From: an uncultured Azospirillum sp. | Lineage (GTDB): Bacteria; Pseudomonadota; Alphaproteobacteria; RF32; CAG-239 | Length of the DNA: 58,837 nt | Assembly: GCA_900538765.1 (NCBI GenBank) | Contig: UQAB01000009.1 | Span: 1 to 58,837 of the forward strand | Direction of reading: 5' to 3' | Part shown: one piece after another, positions 18,771 to 27,836 of the stretch | Numbering within the stretch: the stretch's first letter is position 1 | Layout: every line of letters begins with the position of its first letter | The notes under the pieces: model-generated | Seen by the model: the letters and a program-made list of their open reading frames with translations, nothing else | Databases searched by the model: none | Told to the model about the DNA's origin: nothing | Made by a program: the position numbers and the translations under genes

Positions 18771-20451
18771 TGCCCGCTCCTTCATTTCCTTCCCCGGTAT
18801 ATTTTGCATTATACTTCGCCAAACTATCCATAGCATCCAAAGATACCTGCGCGGCATAGACTTTCAAGATATCATTCAATAACAGTTGTATCTGTTTATT
18901 TGTTTCCGCAACGCTGTTGATATCATCCCGGATTGTTGAAGCGCTTGAGATATCCTCATTGACCTCTTTTAATACTTCGTCTTCATAATTAGAGGCTTTA
19001 TTTTTCATAGCCATCGCCTCGGCCGCCAAACTTGACGCCGTATCCTGCATGATATTTGTATAAAGCGTATTACCGGCAGCCGCGGTCTGCATATCGCCGG
19101 CAGAACGGTAAGCGACCAAATCCTGCAAACATTTTTTCATGGCTTCTTCATCTTCAAGGTTATTGACATTAATCTCACAATAACGCGCCAGCTGATCTGA
19201 AAAAATAAATTCATCCGTTTTGGCATTTTTTCCTGTCGGCGTATTCATTAGCGACGCCGTATCTTCTCCGTCTTCGGAAGAAACCTGCGCAAAACTCAAG
19301 GTCTGCGACATTTCAACGGAAGCCGTATAAATTTTTTCCGCCTTATTTGCATTAAAACTTTGTTTTTCATAAAAACTCTGTACCGGTTTAACATTCGGCC
19401 GTTTGCGAAAATTTCCCTGCGGCACGGTTGTTTTCGTTACGGGAAGAAGCTGTTCAGTTACTTCATCCGGCTTCGGCAATGTGTTTTTAGATTCCGGTGA
19501 AACATCTGTTTCTTCAACAAAAGGTTCCGGTTCTTCTAAAGGCATAGGCGTATTTTCCGTATTCACAGAGGAACTCCCGACCTCCGGTAAAACCGCGTTT
19601 TCCGCACCTTCTTCTTCTGACTCACCTCCTTTAAGTTCAGAAATTTCGGTTTTCAAACGTTCAATTTCCGCTAAAGCTTCATTCAAATCGTGAATCGTTT
19701 CGGGATTTTCCTGAACCGCCGTATTGCCGACTGTTCCCACCGGCTGTTGCTGTCCCTGAGTCTTTAAGGCATTTAGTTCAGCCTGCAAGCGGGCTATTTC
19801 ACTTTGAGCCGCCACCAAATCCGTTGCCGCTGACGTATTGTTTACCGTTGTTTCCGGCAGAGGCTGCTGAGGCTGGTTAAAACTTTGGCGGCTGCTTGAC
19901 GGCGCAGGCGATGAACTTCCCGTCTGGGGAAGGGCGCCGGAAACAGTATCTGCCGCACCGGATACGCTTTCTTTCACTCCAGACGCCATGTCTTTGGCTT
20001 CCGATACCCCGCTTTGTGCTGCGGCTGTCACATCTTTGACATCGTTTACAGCGCTTTGAGCTTCATTTTTGTAACGCTCAGCTTCGGCTTTGGCATCTTC
20101 AAGCGCCTGCTTTTGCGCCTCGAGTTCACTTTTGTATTTATCGTATTCTTTTTTGGCTTCTTCCAGATTTTCTTTTTGTTTTTTCAGCTTTTCAACTTCT
20201 TTCTGGGCATCTTCAATTCCCAACTGTGAGATGCTTGATTTGGCGCTGCCGATTGTTGAATTTATCTCTCCGGTCAATGATGTGGCTTCAGCCACAATTG
20301 AAGATTGCTTGACCAATTCAATATTTGACTTGACGCCTTCCCCGATTGCGGAAAAGTCAACTGTCGGAATCAGTGCGATTGCAGAGGATGAAGCCAGCAA
20401 TATGCTGATTCCGGCCATAATTCTGATGAAACTGTTCCTGTTCATTGACAT
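18763..20451 (-). CDS. exported coiled-coil protein, VirB5-like (562 aa)
   Basis: The first of the four VirB5-like genes in the operon. The ATG at 20451 has GGAGG 6 bases upstream. The signal peptide (about 1-26) ends AIA-LIPTVDFSAIG, the common mature start of the set. Residues 60-120 form a strong Lys/Glu/Ala coiled coil, followed by a Ser/Pro/Gln-rich linker, a second short coiled coil with leucine heptads (LQAELNALK) and an acidic Pro-rich region. The C-terminal 150 residues carry two cysteines (YCEIN and KKCLQD) and a long helix. It is probably a periplasmic T4SS accessory. It lies after VirB4 by 88 bases. Confidence 0.75.
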   Translation of the reverse strand: MSMNRNSFIRIMAGISILLASSSAIALIPTVDFSAIGEGVKSNIELVKQSSIVAEATSLTGEINSTIGSAKSSISQLGIEDAQKEVEKLKKQKENLEEAKKEYDKYKSELEAQKQALEDAKAEAERYKNEAQSAVNDVKDVTAAAQSGVSEAKDMASGVKESVSGAADTVSGALPQTGSSSPAPSSSRQSFNQPQQPLPETTVNNTSAATDLVAAQSEIARLQAELNALKTQGQQQPVGTVGNTAVQENPETIHDLNEALAEIERLKTEISELKGGESEEEGAENAVLPEVGSSSVNTENTPMPLEEPEPFVEETDVSPESKNTLPKPDEVTEQLLPVTKTTVPQGNFRKRPNVKPVQSFYEKQSFNANKAEKIYTASVEMSQTLSFAQVSSEDGEDTASLMNTPTGKNAKTDEFIFSDQLARYCEINVNNLEDEEAMKKCLQDLVAYRSAGDMQTAAAGNTLYTNIMQDTASSLAAEAMAMKNKASNYEDEVLKEVNEDISSASTIRDDINSVAETNKQIQLLLNDILKVYAAQVSLDAMDSLAKYNAKYTGEGNEGAGNG

Positions 20452-20539
20452 TGGCAACCTCCATTATAATATCTGCGGCAAGAGCCTTATTTTTAATATT
20501 AACATATTTTGTGTTACAACTGTGTGAACTTTACTCTTA

Positions 20540-22972
20540 TCATGCAATATTTAAATATTTCGTAACAAAATTATCCTCACCGTATTCCTTGATAAGCTCT
20601 TCAACCAACAAAACATTTTTACGGCCGGAGTTATACAGTTTCAGATACGGCCCCAAACCGCTCAAATCAACGTCGAGAATCACGGATTCACCGGTTGCCG
20701 GACGGGAAAGGAGAATTGCATAGGGAAAATCACGATAGCTTTTACCAAAAATAAAATCTATTTCCCGCTGCGTCAGATTCCAGTTGGCATAATCCTCCGG
20801 GGTGGCCTGCGGGTTGCGGAAAAAGATAACCGTCTGGCACTGGCCGCGGATCACTTCGCCGACGCCAAGCGTATCAATGATATTCGGCTGTTGGAACGCA
20901 CAGAGATAAGCCTGGCGCTTTTTACGGCCTTCCTGTAACCCAATCATGAAATAATCGCGGAACATCGGGTGTTTCAGCATTGGTGCCGTTTCATCAATCA
21001 TAATCAATGACGGCACGCCGGTTTCTCCCGTTTCAGACTGAATTCGGTGCATAATATAGCTGATGACGGCCGGCGCCAGCGTTTCATCTTCAAAAATATG
21101 GGTAAAGTCAAAAGCCATAAAACGTTTTTGCCTTAAATCAAGGCTATCGGTGTCAGCATTGAAAATATTACCGTACTGTTCGGGATTTATCCAGCGGAAA
21201 AGTTCGCGACGCATATTTCCGGTCGGCGAAAAACAGCTTTTATACAGATTTTTCATCACCCGCTCTTCCGGCCGCAGATAGTCAAAAGCTGTTGTTACCG
21301 CGCGGCCGATTTCCTTTTCGGACAAAGCATCGTCAACCATGGTAATAGCTTTCATCCAACGGCGCAGAAATGCGCGGTTGGTCGGATTATCAGTACAGTC
21401 AAACGGATTCATCGACACATTTTTTTCATCGCCGTCAAAACCGATATAAGCGCCGCCGATAGCGCGAGTAAAGATTTCCGCACCGCGGTGACGGTCAAAG
21501 AAGAAGACGCGCAAATCGCCATGCCGCATGGCCTGTCCGGCCAAAAACGTCAGCAACGTTGTTTTACCTTGTCCGGTCGGACCGATAATACAGCAGTGCG
21601 CCACAGCGGAATCTTCGTCAGATACATGGAATTGGAAACGGTATGCAGAACCGGACGTGGTCCGGAAAATGCTGATAGCCCCCGGTCCCCAGTCGCTCTT
21701 ACTGAAACCTTCAGACGGTTTGTCAAAAGAAACGGCGGTTGCCACAACACGCGACAGATAACGGTAGGTTCTGGGATATGTTTCATAAGTCGGGAACTGG
21801 TTGAAGAAAGTAGCCTGTGTGACCCAGCCTTCCCGCACCGGTGTTACGCTGAACAAACGGCAAATACGCTGAACTTCGCTTTCGCCGAAATCAATTTCTT
21901 CAATACTCTCGCCTTTTATAATGATTGTCATGGCATATTCCGTCAGCGCCTGATAATCGGCATCGCTCTCTTCAATAGCGGAGAGGGCTTCGGCATATTG
22001 GTTGATTACATCTGGCGAAAAACTGGTAATCTGCGCCATACGCTGCTGCTGCATCAGCAAGGCGCGGGCATGGGGCTTGAAAATCGGTTTGATATTGTGC
22101 AGCAGGGTCAATTCGCAGTCTATGGACAACAGAGTGGCAATCATGCTTTCATCCATATAATCTCCCGAAGTTCTAATTCCCATACTGATGGCATACATTT
22201 CCTTATCACCGGAAAAAAAGCGGATAATACCCTGTTCACCGGTAAAATGAATATGGTCTGCTGTCAGCAATTCATTAAGCTGATAACCTTCTGCCCCGCG
22301 GACTTTCGGTTCCGGTTTGCTGATTGGGCTGCAGATGCGGGAAAATATAGACAAGGGGCTTTCATTTGCCGGGCTGTCTTCCGTTTCATACATTGGCTTA
22401 ACGCCGTAATCGTTTAATGTCGCCAACAGGCTTTGTGACGCATAATTCAAATCTTTTAACGCATCCGGGCGGTCAGGAACAGACAGGACAATATAATGCC
22501 CATTGGAATAGACCCGGTCCAGATTGCTTTTCCAGGTGGCAGAAATCTGTTCCAAGAGCTGGTTGTTAAAATCACCTTTGTCTTCTTCCAGGGGGATACG
22601 GTCACGCAAAGTTATAACACGGCAGACGACCTGCAAATCAGACATTCCGTCAATCCAGGATTTTCGCGCTTCGAGCATGGAAAGATTTTTTTCTTCGGTT
22701 ACGAAGGACAAATCAGCGCCCTCGACTTTGAAAACGCGGGCAAAAGCGCCGTTATAGCAACGAATGGTAATACCGTCAGACATTAATTTATTAAAAGGCA
22801 AAAAGTCCGCCACCCGGGATTCATAAGGCTGCGGCAGAATACTGCGGCCCAGGCGCGTTGCCCACAATCCGGCAAAAGCCGCTGCGGAAACAAAGCCGAT
22901 AAAAGCAACCAAAACCTCAAGGGACGACAGCCCCTGCACAAAAGTGCTGAAAAAGTTAAAATCAGGGCTCAA
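20540..22972 (-). CDS. virB4: VirB4-family T4SS ATPase
   Basis: An 810-aa energising ATPase of the secretion channel. A hydrophobic segment at about 17-40 is followed by the CagE/TrbE/VirB4 N-terminal domain and a C-terminal RecA-like domain with Walker A GPTGQGKTT at about 464-472, the FFFDRHRGAEIF segment, and Walker B SLIMIDETAPML near 645. The start appears to be TTG at 22972: it overlaps the VirB3 stop, GGGG lies 8 bases before it, and the next in-frame ATG is over 60 codons in, past the hydrophobic segment. VirB3-VirB4 adjacency with overlap is usual for these systems and some systems fuse them. Confidence 0.92.
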   Translation of the reverse strand: MSPDFNFFSTFVQGLSSLEVLVAFIGFVSAAAFAGLWATRLGRSILPQPYESRVADFLPFNKLMSDGITIRCYNGAFARVFKVEGADLSFVTEEKNLSMLEARKSWIDGMSDLQVVCRVITLRDRIPLEEDKGDFNNQLLEQISATWKSNLDRVYSNGHYIVLSVPDRPDALKDLNYASQSLLATLNDYGVKPMYETEDSPANESPLSIFSRICSPISKPEPKVRGAEGYQLNELLTADHIHFTGEQGIIRFFSGDKEMYAISMGIRTSGDYMDESMIATLLSIDCELTLLHNIKPIFKPHARALLMQQQRMAQITSFSPDVINQYAEALSAIEESDADYQALTEYAMTIIIKGESIEEIDFGESEVQRICRLFSVTPVREGWVTQATFFNQFPTYETYPRTYRYLSRVVATAVSFDKPSEGFSKSDWGPGAISIFRTTSGSAYRFQFHVSDEDSAVAHCCIIGPTGQGKTTLLTFLAGQAMRHGDLRVFFFDRHRGAEIFTRAIGGAYIGFDGDEKNVSMNPFDCTDNPTNRAFLRRWMKAITMVDDALSEKEIGRAVTTAFDYLRPEERVMKNLYKSCFSPTGNMRRELFRWINPEQYGNIFNADTDSLDLRQKRFMAFDFTHIFEDETLAPAVISYIMHRIQSETGETGVPSLIMIDETAPMLKHPMFRDYFMIGLQEGRKKRQAYLCAFQQPNIIDTLGVGEVIRGQCQTVIFFRNPQATPEDYANWNLTQREIDFIFGKSYRDFPYAILLSRPATGESVILDVDLSGLGPYLKLYNSGRKNVLLVEELIKEYGEDNFVTKYLNIA

Positions 22973-23252
22973 ATTTATTCCCCTTTACTTTATACAAATT
23001 TTTAGATACGCGGTGCGTTTGACCGTAAGCCTGAATCATGGTCGAGATATGCGGTTCTTTGGCTCCGTACAGCACTATTCCGGCGTGAACACCGACAATA
23101 CTGAACAAGAAGAAAATCGGGTTTATATCCAGCACCCCGATGGACATAAACATCAGCGGAAACTGCAAAGCCAGATTGATGAGGGTCGGCAAAAAAGGAC
23201 CCCACAAAATTTTGGGAGGATTGGCAACCGCCTTCAGAATAAGTGCCCGCAT
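22962..23252 (-). CDS. virB3: VirB3-like inner-membrane T4SS protein
   Basis: A 96-aa protein with two adjacent hydrophobic segments (about 17-37 and 43-62) and a short basic tail, the standard VirB3/TrbD plan. It begins with the typical RALILKAVANPPKILWGP stretch. GAGG lies 9 bases before the ATG at 23252. It overlaps VirB4 by 11 bases. Confidence 0.85.
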   Translation of the reverse strand: MRALILKAVANPPKILWGPFLPTLINLALQFPLMFMSIGVLDINPIFFLFSIVGVHAGIVLYGAKEPHISTMIQAYGQTHRVSKNLYKVKGNKFEP

Positions 23253-23404
23253 TTTTCTTTCCTCTTGTTGTTTTATTATATTTTATGACATTACGCTCAG
23301 AGTTTCAAGCATCATAAAACATATAAATCAAAGCCAGAGAACAGAATCTGTCCCCAGCTTTAAATATAATCAGTTTTTATGAAAAAGAAGTTAATAGCCT
23401 GCCG

Positions 23405-24163
23405 TCATGAGGCATTAATAAGACTGTCCTGAATGGTAATAGCATTTTCCTTTATGTCGGACTCCGTCATATACATCAAAATTCCGGCAGTCATGGCAAT
23501 AACCAGTAAGCCGATGATAATTGCCGACAGCCATTTCCAGTTCAAATTTCCGAAGAAACCGCCAATTGCCACGCCAACGATACCAAAACCGGCAACGGCA
23601 TAAATTATCATTTTCATGCCTTCAAAAATAGTCGAACCGCTTTTGGTCAGCTGGCTGAACAAAGCTCCTTTTTTCCCAGAACCTCCAGAAGAACTCGTTG
23701 TGGTTGATGACGAACTTGAGGAAGATTCCGGTTTACTCTGGGAAACGGAACTGCTCGAACTTGAAGCCGGAGAAGAAGACGTATTGGTCTTTTTCCCAGA
23801 CACATCATCTCCGCTATAAGCACCCATTCCAGGAACTTCCGGGTTTCCGAAATTAACTATTCCGCTACTGTTCTTCATATCCCTAGCTGCAACAAAATTC
23901 GAACTATCTCCCGTCGCCATGTAATCATCCATACCTTGCTTTTCCATTTCATTGCCATTAAATGAATAGGTGCCATCGCTGTTTTGCTGCCAGGCCCCAT
24001 TCCAGCGTTTATCTGTTGGATCAATATTTCTGAACTTTAAATCTTTGGCCTGATAACTATAGGTGGTATTAGTATTAAACTGCTGCGCAGAAATATTTTT
24101 CGCCCCCAGACTTAAAAACAAGAGCGCTAAAAATGTATAAATAAATATTTTACCAAACTTCAT
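23405..24163 (-). CDS. virB2: VirB2-like pilin with an extra N-terminal domain
   Basis: A 252-aa protein. The start is the ATG at 24163 (GGGGAG upstream). A signal peptide (1-26, ending SA-QQ) is followed by about 120 residues of unique, Asn/Tyr/Gly-rich sequence, then a Ser-rich linker of about 45 residues. The C-terminal 86 residues hold two transmembrane helices and are nearly identical to the whole mature part of the next pilin (24183-24587). The two-helix part with GGFFGNLNWKWLSAI between the helices is the VirB2/TrbC pilin plan. The extra domain would be displayed on the outside of a pilus, perhaps as a tip or adhesive subunit. That display is inference. Confidence 0.78.
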   Translation of the reverse strand: MKFGKIFIYTFLALLFLSLGAKNISAQQFNTNTTYSYQAKDLKFRNIDPTDKRWNGAWQQNSDGTYSFNGNEMEKQGMDDYMATGDSSNFVAARDMKNSSGIVNFGNPEVPGMGAYSGDDVSGKKTNTSSSPASSSSSSVSQSKPESSSSSSSTTTSSSGGSGKKGALFSQLTKSGSTIFEGMKMIIYAVAGFGIVGVAIGGFFGNLNWKWLSAIIIGLLVIAMTAGILMYMTESDIKENAITIQDSLINAS

Positions 24164-24436
24164 CTTCCATTCTCCCCAAAAATCAGTCCGCATTAATAAG
24201 GCTGTCCTGAATAGATATGGCACTGTCTTTTATATCAGATTCCGTCATATACATCAAAATTCCGGCAGTCATGGCGATAACCAACAAGCCGATGATAATT
24301 GCCGACAGCCATTTCCAGTTCAGATTTCCGAAGAAGCCGCCGATTGCCACACCGACGATACCAAAGCCGGCAACGGCATAGATTATCATCTTCATGCCTT
24401 CGAAAATGGTTGAGCCGCTTTCCGTCAACTGGCTAA
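23405..24436. repeat. direct repeat of the pilin C-terminal coding region
   Basis: About 250 bases at 23405-23657 and 24183-24436 are close copies in the same orientation, roughly 85-90 % identical by eye. Differences are mostly in third codon positions while the proteins differ at only a few residues. A recent duplication kept under protein-level selection, or gene conversion, would explain it. Recombination between the copies could delete or fuse the intervening domain. Confidence 0.85.
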
Positions 24437-24587
24437 ATAAGGCAGCGGCGGCATTTTCCGGGCAAAAAATCAAAGAAATCACCGCTCCGGCAACGAGCAT
24501 TGATTTCTTTGGTTTCAAACACACAATGTGTTTTGATAAAAAAGAAAGGAAACGCCGTGAAATTCTGTTTTTTACCATATTTTTCAC
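24183..24587 (-). CDS. virB2: VirB2-like pilin
   Basis: A 134-aa pilin precursor. The start is GTG at 24587, with GGAG about 8 bases upstream; the ATG three codons later is too far from it. A long basic signal region (1-48, ending AAA-ALF) precedes the same two-helix mature pilin as in 23405-24163. Known VirB2 pilins also have unusually long signal sequences. Confidence 0.8.
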   Translation of the reverse strand: MKNMVKNRISRRFLSFLSKHIVCLKPKKSMLVAGAVISLIFCPENAAAALFSQLTESGSTIFEGMKMIIYAVAGFGIVGVAIGGFFGNLNWKWLSAIIIGLLVIAMTAGILMYMTESDIKDSAISIQDSLINAD

Positions 24588-24631
24588 GAGGCGCTCCTTT
24601 CTTAAGCGTTATACTAAATGCGGTTAATATG

Positions 24632-24988
24632 CTAAATGTTACCGAATGTAGTGGTAAGACCTGCTGTTGTAGCCTCTGTACTACCCGTAGCATATTCAAC
24701 AACGGAACTTGCCGCAGCCAAAATAGCCAGACCAACGGCTAATGACGCAAACCATTTCCAGTTTACTTTACCGAAAATAGCAGCCCAGGCCAAACCAACC
24801 AAACCAAAACCACCGATAATAAAGATGATGGTCTTAACAGACGAGAACACTGATGTTGCTTTCTGCTGAGCCGTCTGCATAATGGTAGAACCAGATGTTG
24901 ACTGAGCAGAAGCATCACCAGCCATAGCCAGAACTAAAACCAGAGCCATGGTCGCCAATGTCCAGATATTTTTTTTCAGGAATTGCAT
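24632..24988 (-). CDS. virB2: VirB2-like pilin, first gene of the T4SS operon
   Basis: A 118-aa precursor. The start is the ATG at 24988 with AGGAG 7 bases upstream. The signal peptide (1-28) ends ASA-QST. The mature part has two hydrophobic helices joined by FGKVNWKWFASL, matching the FGNLNWKWLSAI loop of the two following pilins, but the rest has diverged. It is the promoter-proximal gene of the operon, as VirB2 often needs the highest expression. It may be the major pilin, with the other two as variants. Confidence 0.8.
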   Translation of the reverse strand: MQFLKKNIWTLATMALVLVLAMAGDASAQSTSGSTIMQTAQQKATSVFSSVKTIIFIIGGFGLVGLAWAAIFGKVNWKWFASLAVGLAILAAASSVVEYATGSTEATTAGLTTTFGNI

Positions 24989-25313
24989 TGTCTTTCTCCT
25001 TAAATTTAACAGCAAAAAACTCTATACTCTTTTATGATACCTGATTTTTTTATATTTTGCCAGAATTATCAAAGGCGCAAAAATCACAGCAACATATTGT
25101 TTTTACATATTTTTTACAAACTGTAACAAAAAATTCACAGTTCTTAAAATCATGTTAACATACTCTTTGAATATCATTAAAAAGTAAAAATTTTGATAAC
25201 AGCCAAGCATAAGAAAAGACATAACTTTTTTTCTAAAATTCTGGGTATAAAACAATAAACCCTTTGCCAAGAGTCGCATTTTGATTTATCTAGATTTTAG
25301 AGAGGTTAATTTT
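24989..25313. other. divergent intergenic control region between T4SS and pilus operons
   Basis: These 325 bases are very AT-rich and hold no supported gene. They must carry both promoters: one towards the VirB2 pilin on the minus strand and one towards the OmpA-like gene on the plus strand. I see AT-rich minus-10-like boxes (for example TATCAT on the minus strand near 25040) but no pair with a convincing minus-35, so I do not place a promoter. Confidence 0.5.
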
Positions 25314-27092
25314 ATGATAAAAGCGGGTTTGAAAACTTTCGTTTGCAGCTTTTTTTTATCACTGTTTGCAGTCATTACCGCAAACGGATTAATTTCCCGT
25401 GCTTCCAAATCCTCTCAGCCGGAAACATCTCTCTCTCATAAAAATATTTCATTGTTTCTTAAGAATGACAATATTTCCCTTCCGCACAAAGCCGTTTCCG
25501 TAAAGAAAATCGCGCTTGTCAAACCGACAACCTCTCCTCAGCCGGATGAAGTGCAAAACAACGCTTTTATTGATATTTCGAATAATCCACCCGAAGCGGA
25601 GGCGGCTGAACAGTCAGCTCCCGTTTCCCTGCCGGAAGAAAATCTCTCCACCCCTGACCCGCAAAAGGAAAAGATTATCGCCTTGCTGGAAAAAACCGAA
25701 TTACCAAAATTTGAGGCAAGCGAAGATTTAACTTCCGAAAACCCTGACACAGCTCATCGGGAAGAAGAACTTCAGCAAAAAGACGAAGACCCCCATACAT
25801 CTTCTGACGAACATACCTTAAACCAGCCACAGCAGCTGGCTTTTGCGCATCAGGAAAATACGCTTTCAGCTTCAACCAACAAAGTTTACAAAGACGAAAA
25901 CTATTCCGGCAAGCTGTTAATCCCCCTGCAAAGGGACGGAAGAAGGCCGGTTTATGCCAACAATAAGATTACAATAGACGGTCGCGGCGCCGACAGACAG
26001 CTTGCAGCTGCCGACGCGAATAAGATCATAAAGGATATCCCCTCTTCTTCCCAAAAAAAAGAAAGCCCCAAAGAAGACCATTCAGACAGTTTGCCGTCCG
26101 ATTGGGAAACGTTGGAGAAAAAAAAAGATACATTACCTCTGACATCGGAAGATAAGGGGCTGTACGACATGCAAAAAGTTGAAATTCTGGAGGAAATTCC
26201 AGCAGAAGCTTCGATAGAAAATACAGCAAAAGATGATACATGGCTGGCGGCAAAGGGGACCAATTTTCCCAAAAACAACACAATAAAAAATACCGATTAT
26301 TTTCAACGGGCCGAAGACAAAGAAAAAATCTCGCAGATTTTGAGCGGAGTGCCTTCAACCGAAAGCAACAACAAAGAAGTAAAAGTCGCCGGAGAAGTAG
26401 TTAAGAATATTCTTATCCCCATTCCCGAAGACATTATGCAAGACAAAAACCTGACGCCCCAGCTGGTTTCTGACCCGCAGGACAAACTCATTGAAGACGA
26501 ACTGACCGAAAAAGAAAAGGAAGAAAAACTGTTCTCAGATTCACCGTCTTCCGAAACAGCCTTTCCGTTTGAAGCGCCTCAAACAACAGAAGCCTCCGGA
26601 AACAAAAGCAGCGGCTTGTTCAAAAGCCTGACTTCTATTTTTTCCAGCAGCGGCAGTACAACATCTCAGTCTTCAGCAGAAAATACCTCCTCCGAGAAAA
26701 AAAATACCGGAAGATATTTTTTCAGCAATGATTACGATATTCCTATGGACGGGAAAATACTTCCAACGGAAATCAGACTGTCATTTCAAGCAAACCGCGC
26801 TGAAATTTCGGGGAAAACCCTAAAATGGGTGCAGGCTTTCGGCGAAAAGGCTAAAAATAACGAAAATATTATTATCGAAATAAGGATTGACGGAACGACG
26901 TCTTATGAACTGCAACAAAAACGTTTAAATTTGTTATACAATATTTTAACTAATTTGGGTTTAGACTACAGTAAAGTCAATACGGTATTTACCAACAGAG
27001 AAGCAAATTCGTTTATTCTCAGAACGGTAAAAGCCAAGGAAAACAACAATAAAGAAAGCGATTCGGCATCCTTATACTATCGCCGCTGGTAA
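25314..27092 (+). CDS. exported protein with degenerate OmpA-like C-terminal domain
   Basis: A 592-aa protein. The start is the ATG at 25314 with AGAGAGG upstream. The N-terminal hydrophobic segment (about 5-26) is a signal peptide or anchor. The next 430 residues are low-complexity, rich in Ser, Pro, Glu, Lys and Thr, and probably disordered. From about residue 480 an alpha/beta domain reads like OmpA: EIRLSFQANRAEISGKTLKW, then IIIEIRIDG, LQQKRLNLLYNILTNLGL and a final NSFILRTV strand. The usual peptidoglycan-binding Asp and Arg positions are only partly kept. It lies between the two machines and is transcribed with the pilus genes. It probably links a machine to the cell wall; that link is inference. 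Confidence 0.65.
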   Translation: MIKAGLKTFVCSFFLSLFAVITANGLISRASKSSQPETSLSHKNISLFLKNDNISLPHKAVSVKKIALVKPTTSPQPDEVQNNAFIDISNNPPEAEAAEQSAPVSLPEENLSTPDPQKEKIIALLEKTELPKFEASEDLTSENPDTAHREEELQQKDEDPHTSSDEHTLNQPQQLAFAHQENTLSASTNKVYKDENYSGKLLIPLQRDGRRPVYANNKITIDGRGADRQLAAADANKIIKDIPSSSQKKESPKEDHSDSLPSDWETLEKKKDTLPLTSEDKGLYDMQKVEILEEIPAEASIENTAKDDTWLAAKGTNFPKNNTIKNTDYFQRAEDKEKISQILSGVPSTESNNKEVKVAGEVVKNILIPIPEDIMQDKNLTPQLVSDPQDKLIEDELTEKEKEEKLFSDSPSSETAFPFEAPQTTEASGNKSSGLFKSLTSIFSSSGSTTSQSSAENTSSEKKNTGRYFFSNDYDIPMDGKILPTEIRLSFQANRAEISGKTLKWVQAFGEKAKNNENIIIEIRIDGTTSYELQQKRLNLLYNILTNLGLDYSKVNTVFTNREANSFILRTVKAKENNNKESDSASLYYRRW

Positions 27093-27188
27093 ACTGGTAA
27101 TAAGTTGCGACTCGAGCTTGATTATTTGTTTTCAACATGTATTATGAATGTAAAAAAGTAAAAAAATGTTGCTAAAGGAATACTAAAA

Positions 27189-27836
27189 ATGAATGCAAAA
27201 ACAAAATTAACGGCAGCGTTACTGGCTTTGTTTGTCGTTTCAGGATGCGCAGGCATGCAGGAGCCGGCGCCAGAATTGCCGGTTGTTCCTTGCGAAGATG
27301 AGGCTTCCAACAGCAATTTTGAACCGCAGCAGGGCAGCAATGAATATGTCAATTATACCCAGACAGCTGCAAACTACAGGGAATACGGCGAACGGACGCA
27401 ACGAGATCAGTATATTACCCAGGCCGGCGCAGGAAACAATCTTTCCGCGGCCATTCCCCCGAGAATTGAAGATGAATTTATTGATTATGAAGAAGAAATC
27501 AGATCAACCGAAGACAACGGCACCGGAAATGACGGGAATTATACCGGCGGATATAATGCAGAAGACCCGGTTGAAGACTGGCTGGCCGAAGAAGGTAAAA
27601 CTTTGAAAGAATTGCTGACGGACTGGAGCGAGAAATCCGGCTGGCGTTTGGTTTGGAAATCAAACCGCAATTATACGCTGACTGCCGGCGCTATGTTCAG
27701 AGGCCGTTTTGCCGATGTCAGCTCCGCGTTAATCCGAGCTTTTGCCCGTGCTAAACCGGCTCCTATCGGAACTTTTTATAAAGGCAACAGAGTATTAGTT
27801 GTTGAGACATTGGAGGATGAGAATGCATATGAATAA
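27189..27836 (+). CDS. pilL: pilus lipoprotein with TcpQ/PilL C-terminal domain
   Basis: A 215-aa lipoprotein (lipobox VSGC, Cys at about 19). A disordered Asn/Gln-rich middle leads to a C-terminal domain of about 75 residues with LKELLTDWSEKSGWRLVW, YTLTAGAMFRG and a closing NRVLVVE strand. This is the layout of the TcpQ/PilL C-terminal domain (secretin and TonB N-terminal-like fold). In R64-type pilus operons this lipoprotein lies just before the PilN secretin, as here. The two genes overlap by 14 bases. AAAGGA precedes the ATG. Confidence 0.72.
   Translation: MNAKTKLTAALLALFVVSGCAGMQEPAPELPVVPCEDEASNSNFEPQQGSNEYVNYTQTAANYREYGERTQRDQYITQAGAGNNLSAAIPPRIEDEFIDYEEEIRSTEDNGTGNDGNYTGGYNAEDPVEDWLAEEGKTLKELLTDWSEKSGWRLVWKSNRNYTLTAGAMFRGRFADVSSALIRAFARAKPAPIGTFYKGNRVLVVETLEDENAYE

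Noticed and set aside
21488..22417. A 309-codon plus-strand frame opposite VirB4
   Set aside because: It is antisense to conserved Walker motifs of VirB4 and has no features of its own.
25281..25313. An earlier start (25281) for the OmpA-like gene
   Set aside because: The ATG at 25314 has AGAGAGG at the right distance and begins the hydrophobic signal; the longer form adds charged residues before it without a binding site.
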